Source: Clostridia bacterium (lineage in GTDB: Bacteria > Bacillota > Clostridia > Christensenellales > CAAEEZ01). From it: a DNA stretch of 64,000 nt. A program made the position numbers and the translations under genes. Positions 7,949 to 15,132 of this stretch are shown here, in pieces (position 1 is the stretch's first letter; each line of letters begins with the position of its first letter). Location: contig CAAEEZ010000014.1 in the NCBI GenBank assembly GCA_900755035.1, positions 62,001 to 126,000 of the forward strand, read 5' to 3'. A model generated the notes under the pieces. It saw only the letters and a list, made by a program, of their open reading frames with translations. It made no database searches and was not told the origin of the DNA.

Positions 7949-8632
7949 ATGAAAAAAGGTAAAAATTACGTTGATTCTGTAAAACTAATCGACAAAACCA
8001 AACAATATACGGAAAGTGAGGCAATGGAAGTAGTACTTCAAACTGCAAAAGCAAAGTTTGACGAAACTATCGAACTTCACGTAAGACTAGGCGTTGACCC
8101 TCGTCACGCTGACCAACAAGTTCGTGGCGTAGTAGTACTACCTAACGGAACCGGTAAATCTGTTAAAGTTTTAGTTCTTGCAAAAGGACCACAAGCAGAT
8201 GCAGCAGTAGCAGCAGGTGCTGATTACGTTGGCGGTGAAGAACTTATACCTAAAATCGAAGGCGGTTGGGTAGATTACGACGTTGTAGTTACCACCCCTG
8301 ATATGATGAGATTCGTTGGTAAATTAGGTCGTGTGTTAGGTCCTAAGGGCTTGATGCCAAACCCTAAGAGTGGTACTGTTACTATGGACGTAGCAAAAGC
8401 AATCAACGAGATTAAAGCAGGTAAAGTTGAGTACAGAGTAGATAAATCTGCTATAATTCACTGTCCTATCGGGAAGAAGTCTTTCGGACAAGAAAAACTT
8501 GTTGAAAACTATACTACTTTGATGGATGCTATTATCAAGGCTAAGCCAGCAGCAGCAAAAGGTCAATACGTAAAATCTATCAGCCTTTCTAGCACGATGG
8601 GCCCTGGTGTAAAAGTAACTTATAGAGGTTAA
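7949..8632 (+). CDS. rplA: 50S ribosomal protein L1
   Basis: Forms the mobile L1 stalk that handles deacylated tRNA at the E site, and in many bacteria represses its own L11-L1 mRNA. 227 residues. Signature pieces include VRLGVDPRHADQQVRGVVVLPNGTGK near 47-72, the hinge region around GPKGLMPNPKSGTVT near 129-143 and the conserved C-terminal YVKSISLSSTMGPGVKV. GTAGGAGG precedes the start. The 40-base site upstream of rplK is the likely target of its feedback. Confidence 0.98.
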   Translation: MKKGKNYVDSVKLIDKTKQYTESEAMEVVLQTAKAKFDETIELHVRLGVDPRHADQQVRGVVVLPNGTGKSVKVLVLAKGPQADAAVAAGADYVGGEELIPKIEGGWVDYDVVVTTPDMMRFVGKLGRVLGPKGLMPNPKSGTVTMDVAKAINEIKAGKVEYRVDKSAIIHCPIGKKSFGQEKLVENYTTLMDAIIKAKPAAAKGQYVKSISLSSTMGPGVKVTYRG

Positions 8633-8636
8633 TTGC

Positions 8637-8665
8637 TTGACAAAAGTTTGGTAATTATCTATAAT
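8637..8665 (+). promoter_or_regulatory. Consensus promoter for rplJ-rplL
   Basis: TTGACA 8637-8642, 17-base spacer, TATAAT 8660-8665: exact consensus for the main sigma factor. The predicted start of transcription is near 8672, at the head of the L10 leader, so rplJ-rplL can be made independently of rplK-rplA. Confidence 0.85.
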
Positions 8666-8671
8666 AATAAA

Positions 8672-8786
8672 GAATTTAATATCCAAAGACCGTAAGCGCC
8701 TTAGGGCATAATAGATACTTACCGAGGAAACAAGTAAAGTAGCATTGTGCCTTATTCGGTCTTTTGAATAAGGCACTATTTATTTT
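8672..8786 (+). promoter_or_regulatory. Ribosomal protein L10 leader with attenuator
   Basis: The segment carries the sequence style of the L10(L12)4-binding leader (AAAGACCGTAAGCGCC near the 5' end, then ACCGAGGAAAC). A terminator hairpin GTGCCTTATTC/GAATAAGGCAC (8747-8757 with 8766-8776, 11 perfect pairs) is followed by TATTTATTTT. AAAGACCG at 8685-8692 is exactly complementary to CGGTCTTT at 8757-8764 in the terminator, so the two folds exclude each other. This fits known feedback attenuation of rplJL by L10. Confidence 0.8.
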
Positions 8787-8815
8787 GAAATAACAAATTT
8801 ATATAGGAGGTAACG

Positions 8816-9307
8816 ATGTCAGCAGCATTAGAAAACAAAAAGCAAGTTGTAGAAGAAATTAAACAAAAGATTCAAAATGCTAAGTCTTTGGTTTTGGTTG
8901 ACTACAAGGGAATCAACGTTATAGACGACACCGAACTGCGTAAAAAATGCAGAGAAGCAGGCGTTGAATATAAAGTTTTGAAGAACAGACTTGTTAAAAT
9001 TGCGTTCAATGATTTGGGAATTAACGACTTTGACAGTTATCTAGAAGGTACTACCGCTATTGCGTTTGCTAACGGCGACGAAATGCAAGCAGCAAAAATA
9101 ATGGTAGAGTCGGCTAAAACTATTAAGGCATTAGAGACCAAATGTGGTATGTTCGAGGGTAAATTTATCGACAAAGCAGGTGTTGAGGCTATTTCAGCAA
9201 TTCCTGGAAGAGAAGTTTTACTTGGACAATTATGTGGTTTGTTGAAGAGCGGATTAAGCGGACTAGCAGTCGCTTTGAAACAAGTAGCAGAGCAAAAAGC
9301 AGAATAA
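8816..9307 (+). CDS. rplJ: 50S ribosomal protein L10
   Basis: Anchors the L7/L12 dimers to the ribosome. 163 residues; the N-terminal RNA-binding domain contains SLVLVDYKGINVIDDTELRKKCREAGVEYKV in its usual place (residues about 22-52), and the C-terminal helix that binds L12 ends in alanine/lysine-rich sequence. A strong AGGAGG precedes the ATG. It is controlled by the leader directly upstream. Confidence 0.98.
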   Translation: MSAALENKKQVVEEIKQKIQNAKSLVLVDYKGINVIDDTELRKKCREAGVEYKVLKNRLVKIAFNDLGINDFDSYLEGTTAIAFANGDEMQAAKIMVESAKTIKALETKCGMFEGKFIDKAGVEAISAIPGREVLLGQLCGLLKSGLSGLAVALKQVAEQKAE

Positions 9308-9320
9308 TTATTAGAAATTT

Positions 9321-9710
9321 TTGGAGGATATAAAAATGGCAGATATTGCAAAAATGATAGAAGAAATTAAAGGTATGACCGTTATGGAACTTAACGATTT
9401 TGTTAAGGCAATCGAAGAAGAGTTTGGCGTTAGCGCAGCAGCTATGGCAGTAGCAGCTCCAGCAGCAGGTGGTGCAGCAGCTCCAGCAGCAGAAGAGAAA
9501 ACCGAGTTTGACGTAGTTCTAAAAGAAGTTGGTGACCAAAAGATTAAGGTTATCAAAGTTGTTAGAGAAGTTACCGGCTTGCCTCTAGGCGATGCTAAAG
9601 CATTAGTAGACGGCGCTCCTTCAACCATTAAAGAAGCAGTTGCTAAAGAAGCAGCAGACGAGATGGTTGCTAAATTCAAGGAAGTTGGCGCTACTATCGA
9701 ACTTAAATAA
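9321..9710 (+). CDS. rplL: 50S ribosomal protein L7/L12
   Basis: Stalk protein that recruits translation factors. 129 residues: N-terminal dimerisation domain (about 1-40), an alanine/proline-rich flexible hinge (about 42-60), and the C-terminal factor-binding domain with KTEFDVVLKEVGDQKIKVIK and GLPLGDAKALVDGAP. It ends the operon; a terminator follows and rpoB is not downstream, unlike the common order. Confidence 0.98.
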   Translation: MEDIKMADIAKMIEEIKGMTVMELNDFVKAIEEEFGVSAAAMAVAAPAAGGAAAPAAEEKTEFDVVLKEVGDQKIKVIKVVREVTGLPLGDAKALVDGAPSTIKEAVAKEAADEMVAKFKEVGATIELK

Positions 9711-9730
9711 TTTACCTAATAAATTTGTTA

Positions 9731-9757
9731 AAAAGACCACGAGAGTGGTCTTTTTTT
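9731..9757 (+). terminator. Intrinsic terminator after rplL
   Basis: AAAAGACCAC pairs with GTGGTCTTTT around a GAGA loop and runs into seven Ts, closing the ribosomal block where rpoB would usually start. Confidence 0.9.
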
Positions 9758-9885
9758 ATTGCTAATTTTACGATAGCATAAGTCTGCGTAATTATAGGCA
9801 TAAGTATTTGTAGTTAAATATTTAAGTCAATTATTTGATATATTTATCTATCTCCTTGATTTTTATTATTTTTTCTAATAAAATA

Positions 9886-9908
9886 AAGACACACAAGGAG
9901 AGTGTCTT
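9886..9908 (+). promoter_or_regulatory. Hairpin with the ribosome binding site in its loop
   Basis: AAGACAC (9886-9892) pairs with GTGTCTT (9902-9908); the nine-base loop ACAAGGAGA exposes the AAGGAG site of the gene starting at 9910. The start codon is two bases past the stem. Confidence 0.55.
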
Positions 9909-9909
9909 T

Positions 9910-10464
9910 ATGAACAAATTTATTCGTAATAAAAACTATAAGTATTTTAATTTAATGCTTTGCATTATCTTGTTTTTATTTGCAATGCTAATTATTTTTA
10001 CACCTATTATTAAATCGCAATTTATAATTTATACAAATACAGTAGAGGGTGGAGGTTCTTTGTATAATTTTTGGGACTTTTTAATTACCAATAATCTACT
10101 AGTAAACTCAACTTATTCTCTAACCTTAACTACTTTTGTATTAGTTGTACTTATTTTAATATTTGTAGTAGTAAAAATATTTATTAATTTCTTTATCTTT
10201 GATTTTGGAATTAGCATATTATCATTAACTACACTAATTTTATGTACAAAAAATATTGAGCTAAATACTTTCTATGTTGATTCTCCATTGAATATCTCTA
10301 ATTACTCTTGGTCTCCAAGCATAGCCTTTTATTTATTGATACTACTTACTATACTCACCTTAATTCTAGGTATTATTAACTTAAGATATATTCACACAGT
10401 TCCTATCTTTAATTTTTTTTGTAATTCAAAATATCAAAGTAAAAAGAAAAGAATACAAGAATAG
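9910..10464 (+). CDS. Orphan integral membrane protein, about four transmembrane segments
   Basis: I do not recognise a family. ATG 9910 is chosen because AAGGAG lies at good distance; an upstream in-frame ATG has none. The 184-residue protein has hydrophobic segments near residues 14-34, 72-92, 98-115 and 137-155, a Tyr/Asn-rich external-looking stretch between the first two, and a basic tail ending KYQSKKKRIQE. Codon use is strongly AT-skewed (TTA, ATT, AAT, AAA) and unlike the ribosomal and metabolic neighbours, which favour GAC/GTA-type codons. It stands alone between two terminators, which together suggests a recently acquired or fast-evolving gene. Confidence 0.6.
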   Translation: MNKFIRNKNYKYFNLMLCIILFLFAMLIIFTPIIKSQFIIYTNTVEGGGSLYNFWDFLITNNLLVNSTYSLTLTTFVLVVLILIFVVVKIFINFFIFDFGISILSLTTLILCTKNIELNTFYVDSPLNISNYSWSPSIAFYLLILLTILTLILGIINLRYIHTVPIFNFFCNSKYQSKKKRIQE

Positions 10465-10504
10465 TACAACAAGTACAAGAATTACAAGATAAAATAAATA
10501 ATTA

Positions 10505-10530
10505 AGAGTAGCAAACGCTACTCTTTTTTG
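10505..10530 (+). terminator. Intrinsic terminator after the orphan membrane gene
   Basis: AGAGTAGC and GCTACTCT pair around an AAAC-type loop, followed by TTTTTT. Confidence 0.8.
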
Positions 10531-10566
10531 ATGATATATTTAATTGTAGTTTGCTTGTAGTAGCAA

Positions 10567-10878
10567 CTATTTTTTCTTTTTCTTCGTTACGCAACCCGTT
10601 TTTATCATGCCGTCGTCTACTTTTATATATTCGTTACAGCAAGCGCAATAGGCGTTGTAAGAGCAATGGTCGTTTTCGCATTTGATATCAGTGGAAAAGT
10701 CGATTGCGTTGTAGTCGTCGCCTGCTTCTATGTCGGCAAAAGATTGCGCAAGTATTCCACCAGCACGTTTTTTCCTAGATAAACAGCTGCCTTTTTCGTC
10801 AAAATTTACCATACTTGCAGTGCATTTAGAACAAATATTATGTTCGCAATTTTCAGTATAACATTCAATTTTAGTCAT
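10567..10878 (-). CDS. DUF1540 cysteine-rich protein
   Basis: 103 residues with twelve cysteines arranged as two related halves: CYTENCEHNICSKCTAS near the N-terminus and CENDHCSYNAYCACC near residues 68-82. This is the pattern of DUF1540, a short metal-binding-looking domain of unknown function common in Firmicutes, often present twice per protein as here. The middle (about 30-60) is a non-cysteine linker, and the tail is polylysine. AGGAGG precedes the start. It is transcribed away from rplI, so the two share a divergent promoter region at 10880-10983. Its own promoter could not be fixed. Confidence 0.8.
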   Translation of the reverse strand: MTKIECYTENCEHNICSKCTASMVNFDEKGSCLSRKKRAGGILAQSFADIEAGDDYNAIDFSTDIKCENDHCSYNAYCACCNEYIKVDDGMIKTGCVTKKKKK

Positions 10879-10936
10879 ATTAGCCTCCTACTTGATTATT
10901 ATTTACAAGGCGGAAAGTTTTATACAAAAATTATTC

Positions 10937-10965
10937 TTGAAAAAATAGCGGTTTTATGGTATATT
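10937..10965 (+). promoter_or_regulatory. Promoter of the rplI operon
   Basis: TTGAAA 10937-10942, 17-base spacer, TATATT 10960-10965, followed by a short leader with GAGGTG before the rplI ATG at 10984. Confidence 0.75.
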
Positions 10966-10983
10966 TACAAGTAGAGGTGCATT

Positions 10984-11424
10984 ATGAAAGTTTTATTGTT
11001 ACAAGACGTAAAAGGACAAGGAAAAAAAGGCGAATTAGTTGACGTAAACGACGGATACGCAAGAAACTTTTTACTAAAAAAGAAACTTGGCGTAGAGGCA
11101 ACTAACGACGTTATGAATACTTATAAACAAAAGAAAGCGAGCGACGACAAACGTCGTGAAAAGGAAATAGCCGAGGCAAGAGAACTAGTTGAAAGATTTA
11201 AGACGATGGAAGTAACCGTAAAGGCTAAGTGTGGCGACGGCAAAATGTACGGAAGCATTACGGCAAAAGATATTGCGGACGCACTAACTACTTACGGTAT
11301 CGAACTAGACAAGAAGAAAATCGTGCTAAAAGAGAATATAAAGGCGCTAGGCAGATACGAACTAGAAGTGAAAGTTTACGCTAATATCAGCGGAAAATTG
11401 ACGATAAATGTTGTTGCAGAGTAA
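10984..11424 (+). CDS. rplI: 50S ribosomal protein L9
   Basis: Large-subunit protein that extends from the L1 side and affects frame maintenance. 146 residues, two domains: the N-terminal part with LLQDVKGQGKKGELVDVNDGYARNFL (in residues 4-29) and a long central helix leading to the C-terminal RNA-binding domain with CGDGKMYGSITAKDIADAL. A GAGGTG site precedes the start. It heads an overlapping operon with three RNA-modification genes rather than the usual dnaB/gdpP neighbourhood. Confidence 0.96.
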   Translation: MKVLLLQDVKGQGKKGELVDVNDGYARNFLLKKKLGVEATNDVMNTYKQKKASDDKRREKEIAEARELVERFKTMEVTVKAKCGDGKMYGSITAKDIADALTTYGIELDKKKIVLKENIKALGRYELEVKVYANISGKLTINVVAE

Positions 11425-12163
11425 TTTTGTAAAAGAAGGCGAAAGAATAGACGATTTGCAGTATGACGGGTTAAAGATTATTCAAAACCCGTCTTTATAT
11501 TGTTTTACGTCAGACGCAGTACTGCTAGCGAATATGGTGAAAGCAAACCATAAGGACGTGGTGTGCGACCTTGGTACAGGCAGTGGCATAATTGCAACGA
11601 TAGTTGCTACGAAAACGAACTGCAAAAAGGTGTACGGCGTGGAGTTGCAAGCCTATATGAGCGATATGGCGTCAAGAAGCGTAAAAATGAACGGGCTAGA
11701 AGATAGGATTGAAATAATCAATTCGCCTATGCAAAACGCCACGGAAATATTAGGCAAAGAGAGTTGTTCGGTGGTTGTGTGCAACCCGCCGTATCAAAAG
11801 GTAGGGGCTGGCGAAAAACAACTAAAAGAAGAGATTGCAATATCCCGTCACGAAGTGAAAGTTACCCTTGAAGAAATAGTTACGTCGGCGTGTAATTTGC
11901 TAAAATACGGTGGTAAATTTTATATAATTCACCAAACAAAAAGAATGGCGGAACTAATTTATCTATTAGAAAAACACGACCTTAGGGTGAAAAAAATCAC
12001 TATGATACAGCCAAAGGCAAATAAAAACGTGGATACGGTGATAGTAGAGGCAACGAAAAACGGAAAAGTGGGACTTATTGTCCCACCGCCACTTGTCGTA
12101 TTTAACGACGACGGCACGCCAACTAGCACGGCGGAGAGTATTTATAGAAATGACGAAAGGTAA
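11408..12163 (+). CDS. tRNA1(Val) A37 N6-methyltransferase-like protein (TrmN6/YabB family)
   Basis: Class I SAM-dependent methyltransferase, 251 residues. Motif I is CDLGTGSGIIATIVA near 57-71 and the adenine-N6 catalytic tetrad is NPPY in VVCNPPYQK near 128-136. The N-terminal YDGLKIIQNPSLYCFTSDAVLLANM is typical of the TrmN6/YfiC/YabB group, which methylates A37 of tRNA-Val in E. coli. ATG 11408 lies 17 bases inside rplI, and rsmI starts before this gene ends. The order yabB-like then rsmI also occurs in Bacillus. The exact tRNA target here is unknown. Confidence 0.85.
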   Translation: MLLQSNFVKEGERIDDLQYDGLKIIQNPSLYCFTSDAVLLANMVKANHKDVVCDLGTGSGIIATIVATKTNCKKVYGVELQAYMSDMASRSVKMNGLEDRIEIINSPMQNATEILGKESCSVVVCNPPYQKVGAGEKQLKEEIAISRHEVKVTLEEIVTSACNLLKYGGKFYIIHQTKRMAELIYLLEKHDLRVKKITMIQPKANKNVDTVIVEATKNGKVGLIVPPPLVVFNDDGTPTSTAESIYRNDER

Positions 12164-12956
12164 ATTATATTTGGTGGCAACGCCGATAGGCAATATGGAA
12201 GATATAACCCTAAGGGCTATAAGAACGCTTAAAGAAGTGGATATTATTGCTTGCGAAGATACTAGGCACTCGTTGCCACTATTAACACATTACGAGATAA
12301 AAAAACCGCTTGTAAGCTATTACAAACAAAAGGAACAAGAGGGTAGCGAGTATATTTTGTCCAAACTTGAAGAAGGGCAAAACGTGGCGCTTATTAGCGA
12401 TGCAGGAATGTGTTGTATCAGCGATCCAGGGGCAGTTTTGGTACAAAAAGCGTGGGAAAACGGCTACGAAGTAACGGTAGTACCAGGACCGTCGGCAGTA
12501 GTAAGTGCGTTTGCCCTTAGTGGAATAACCGAAAGCACGGGTTTTTGTTTTTTGGGATTTTTGCCACAGCAATTAAAGGCAAGAAAAACGCTACTAGCAA
12601 AATACAAAAACGTAGACGTTCCACTCGTTTTTTACGAGTCGCCACACGATATTTTGAAAGATTGCGAGTTTTTGCTTGAAGAACTAGGCGACAGGGAAAT
12701 CGTGATAGTAAAAGAGATAACCAAAATATACGAAAAAGTGATTAAATGCAAATTGTCTAGCGTTGAAATTGAAAACGCTAAGGGCGAATTCGTGCTTATA
12801 GTAAAACCACGTGAGCAAGGGTACGAGATGAGCATTGAGGAGCATTTAATGGGTTATATTGATGCGGGTATGGATAAAAAGTCGGCTGTAAAACAGGTGG
12901 CAAAGGATAGAAATATTCCTAAAAACGAAGTGTATCAAGTGGCGTTAAAACTATGA
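12150..12956 (+). CDS. rsmI: 16S rRNA C1402 2'-O-methyltransferase RsmI
   Basis: Adds the ribose methyl to C1402 in the decoding centre. 268 residues from ATG 12150, which begins MTKGKLYLVATPIGN as in the family; the frame is open further upstream but that part only reads through the preceding gene. Tetrapyrrole-methylase-fold motifs are clear: ATPIGNMEDITLRA, CEDTRHS near 38-44, SDAGMCCISDPG near 80-91 and VVPGPSAV near 103-110. The C-terminal DUF-like helical part is retained. It overlaps the trmN6-like gene by 14 bases and the next gene by four (ATGA), so the four genes are tightly coupled. Confidence 0.95.
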   Translation: MTKGKLYLVATPIGNMEDITLRAIRTLKEVDIIACEDTRHSLPLLTHYEIKKPLVSYYKQKEQEGSEYILSKLEEGQNVALISDAGMCCISDPGAVLVQKAWENGYEVTVVPGPSAVVSAFALSGITESTGFCFLGFLPQQLKARKTLLAKYKNVDVPLVFYESPHDILKDCEFLLEELGDREIVIVKEITKIYEKVIKCKLSSVEIENAKGEFVLIVKPREQGYEMSIEEHLMGYIDAGMDKKSAVKQVAKDRNIPKNEVYQVALKL

Positions 12957-13765
12957 AAGAGTTGTTTGAACTAATAGATTCTTATATAAATAAGGACGAA
13001 TATTTTATAATAAACACGGGCGAAAAAAGCGTGTTAATTGCTTGTTTTCCATACGTGCCGTACGAAAAATGCGATAAATATCACGGGGCGATAGACGCCT
13101 ACTACTATACTTCGAACGAAAGTTACTTTTTGGTAAAAGAATTGATAGGTAAAATTAACGAAATGGGCATAAATGCTGAATTTTCCAAAGAGTACGTAAA
13201 ACCGTTGGTGGTAAAAGCAAATTTTGGCGAAAAATTAAAAAGTAGCCTTGTGGCAGTGCAAAAGTACGGCACGAGAGTAGTTTTTCAAGCAGTAGACGTG
13301 TATTTAAGGGTGGAGAAACTAGGCAGTTACAAAAGCAAAAATTTGTGCGACGGCTGTGATAAATGCGTGGTTGCTTGCCCTAATAATGCGCTAGAACAAG
13401 GGTTTAATAGGGCGAAATGCCTTAGGAATTTTCAGGATTTAACGGACCTTGGTGAACCTAGCGAGAAAAGAGCGCAACAAAATAGGATAATTGGTTGTGA
13501 TACTTGTCAAAGGGTTTGCCCGTATAATAAGGAAGTAGCCGAAAAGCCTATTCCTAGTGAACTTTACGAGTTTTGCAAACTAGAAAACCTATTAGAAAAG
13601 TCAAGGGAAGGACGAAAATCGCTAGATTTTTTGGAAAAGTACGTAGGCAAAAACTTTCTTAGGGTAAATAGAATTAGGCGAATGACGGTAAACGCAATAC
13701 TTAATTCGGGAAGCGAAGGGCTAGTAGAAAAACTAACTAAGGAAGAAAAAGAAGGTAATTTTTAG
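12953..13765 (+). CDS. Short QueG-like double [4Fe-4S] protein
   Basis: The clear part is two ferredoxin-type clusters: CDGCDKCVVACP near 127-138 and CDTCQRVCPYN near 176-186, in the arrangement of epoxyqueuosine reductase QueG, the cobalamin enzyme that makes queuosine in tRNA. A short AVDVYLRVEKLG upstream of the first cluster corresponds to the QueG region with the catalytic aspartate. But at 270 residues it is short: the roughly 50-residue segment that normally separates that aspartate from the first cluster is missing, and there is no C-terminal HEAT-repeat domain. The QueG name is therefore by similarity only. ATGA overlap with rsmI ties it to RNA modification. Confidence 0.7.
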   Translation: MKELFELIDSYINKDEYFIINTGEKSVLIACFPYVPYEKCDKYHGAIDAYYYTSNESYFLVKELIGKINEMGINAEFSKEYVKPLVVKANFGEKLKSSLVAVQKYGTRVVFQAVDVYLRVEKLGSYKSKNLCDGCDKCVVACPNNALEQGFNRAKCLRNFQDLTDLGEPSEKRAQQNRIIGCDTCQRVCPYNKEVAEKPIPSELYEFCKLENLLEKSREGRKSLDFLEKYVGKNFLRVNRIRRMTVNAILNSGSEGLVEKLTKEEKEGNF

Positions 13766-13805
13766 GTCGAATATCGACAAAATGCGATACGACCTAATTT
13801 TTTTT
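13764..13805 (+). terminator. Likely terminator after the queG-like gene
   Basis: TAGGTCG and CGACCTA can pair, enclosing about 20 bases that also contain ATCG/CGAT complementarity, followed by ATTTTTTTT. It is imperfect, so moderate confidence. Confidence 0.6.
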
Positions 13806-13864
13806 AATCTTTTTTGGTAAAATTCGCAACTAAATAGGTGCTAATATGGTAGTCGAGGTGAAAG

Positions 13865-15082
13865 ATGCTGGACTTAATAAATAAAAAATTTGCCTGCGAC
13901 TGTGGAAAAACGCACGACTTAGATACGGAAATTTTAACTGCTAAGGGAGATATAGATAAAATATATTTAATGCTAAAAAAGTACTACGCCGTATCTAGAA
14001 TTGCGATTGTGTACGACGTAGCAGTTAGCGAGTGGGCGCAAAAGGTGTTGGAAAACTTAGTAGAAAACTCCTTTGATATAAGTGAGATTTGCTACGAAAA
14101 ACTGACGTACGCAAGAAAAGCCGATGCCGAAAAACTGATAAATTTACCCGAAAACGTAAGGTTTATTATAGGTATAGGCAGTGGCAGTATTGCTACGGTG
14201 GTTAGATACGCATCAATGGTACGTGGCAACGATTACGGGCTGGTAGCAACTGCGCCGTCTACGGATAGTTACCTTGATAATTACGCAGTTTTTGGCGATA
14301 AGGTGGAGGCGTGTAGGTCTCCAAAGTTCGTGATTGCCGACGAGACGGTGTATCAAAAGAGCAAAGAATACCTTACGGCTAGTGGAATAGGGGCAGTTTT
14401 TAGCAAATTTCTTACGATTTTTATGCTGAAATATAGAAAGGCAATATTTAAGGAAAAATATTGCAACACGGTAGTTAGCGATATGGAAAAACTGCTATTA
14501 GGCTTTGTGAAAGAATACGAAACGTCTAATAATCAAAGCAAATTTTTAATGGAAACGCTAATTAAACTTTCACTTGCAAAAAATTATTTGTCGGTAAACG
14601 TAAATTCGGGCGAGATAACGGCGTATCTACTATCTGCCTCGAAGGAAAGCCGATTTTACGGTGAAAATCTGTTTTTGGCAAGTTACCTTGTGGTTAGTCT
14701 ATATCAGTCCTATTTAAGTGGAAATTTCGACGATACGCTGATACCTGCCGACTACGTAAAAGGACTTAAACTTTTAAGTTATCAACTTAACGAAGAATAT
14801 AATTATTCTAAGGAAAAATTTAGGGGATATAAGGAAACGAACGTTACTGCCGTTGGCTATCTAATAAAAGAATATAGGGGAGATTTTATAAAGTTTTTGC
14901 AAATTGATACGGACGAATGGGCAAAAGCGTTTAGAAGGTGCTACTATGACGCTGGTTTTTGGCTTAGGGGGTATTTGTCGGCAAGCGATTTGCTGAAAGT
15001 ATTGTCCTTGTCCGGCCTAATTGCTAAGGACAGTTTGCTTGGCTACGTGAAAGAAACGGGATTTATGGAAGATATGCTATAA
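13865..15082 (+). CDS. AraM/glycerol-1-phosphate dehydrogenase-like protein with lost metal site
   Basis: 405 residues with the fold of sn-glycerol-1-phosphate dehydrogenase (AraM/EgsA): a CDCG zinc-ribbon-like N-terminus, the nucleotide-binding GIGSGSIATVVRYAS near 99-113, and TAPSTDSYLDNYAVF near 131-145 in place of TAPSxDGY. The three positions that hold the catalytic metal in the family look changed: GFGD becomes GIGA, the SGGEHHxSH segment becomes NSGEITAYLLS, and HGxxV becomes YGENL. If my alignment is right this is a non-catalytic homologue. GAGGTG precedes the start. A NagD/AraL-type phosphatase follows, and in Bacillus araL and araM are also adjacent. Confidence 0.75.
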   Translation: MLDLINKKFACDCGKTHDLDTEILTAKGDIDKIYLMLKKYYAVSRIAIVYDVAVSEWAQKVLENLVENSFDISEICYEKLTYARKADAEKLINLPENVRFIIGIGSGSIATVVRYASMVRGNDYGLVATAPSTDSYLDNYAVFGDKVEACRSPKFVIADETVYQKSKEYLTASGIGAVFSKFLTIFMLKYRKAIFKEKYCNTVVSDMEKLLLGFVKEYETSNNQSKFLMETLIKLSLAKNYLSVNVNSGEITAYLLSASKESRFYGENLFLASYLVVSLYQSYLSGNFDDTLIPADYVKGLKLLSYQLNEEYNYSKEKFRGYKETNVTAVGYLIKEYRGDFIKFLQIDTDEWAKAFRRCYYDAGFWLRGYLSASDLLKVLSLSGLIAKDSLLGYVKETGFMEDML

Positions 15083-15097
15083 ATGGGCGTCGATTAG

Positions 15098-15126
15098 TTG
15101 TATTTTAGCCCTACCTATTGTAAAAT
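15098..15126 (+). promoter_or_regulatory. Promoter directly abutting the HAD-IIA gene
   Basis: TTGTAT 15098-15103, 17-base spacer, TAAAAT 15121-15126. Six bases separate the -10 box from ATG 15133, so the predicted first transcribed base is the A of the start codon. Confidence 0.6.
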
Positions 15127-15132
15127 AAAGGT

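Noticed and set aside
15094..15132. Ribosome binding site AAAGG before the HAD-IIA gene
   Set aside because: AAAGG ends one base from the ATG, too close to work as a Shine-Dalgarno site.
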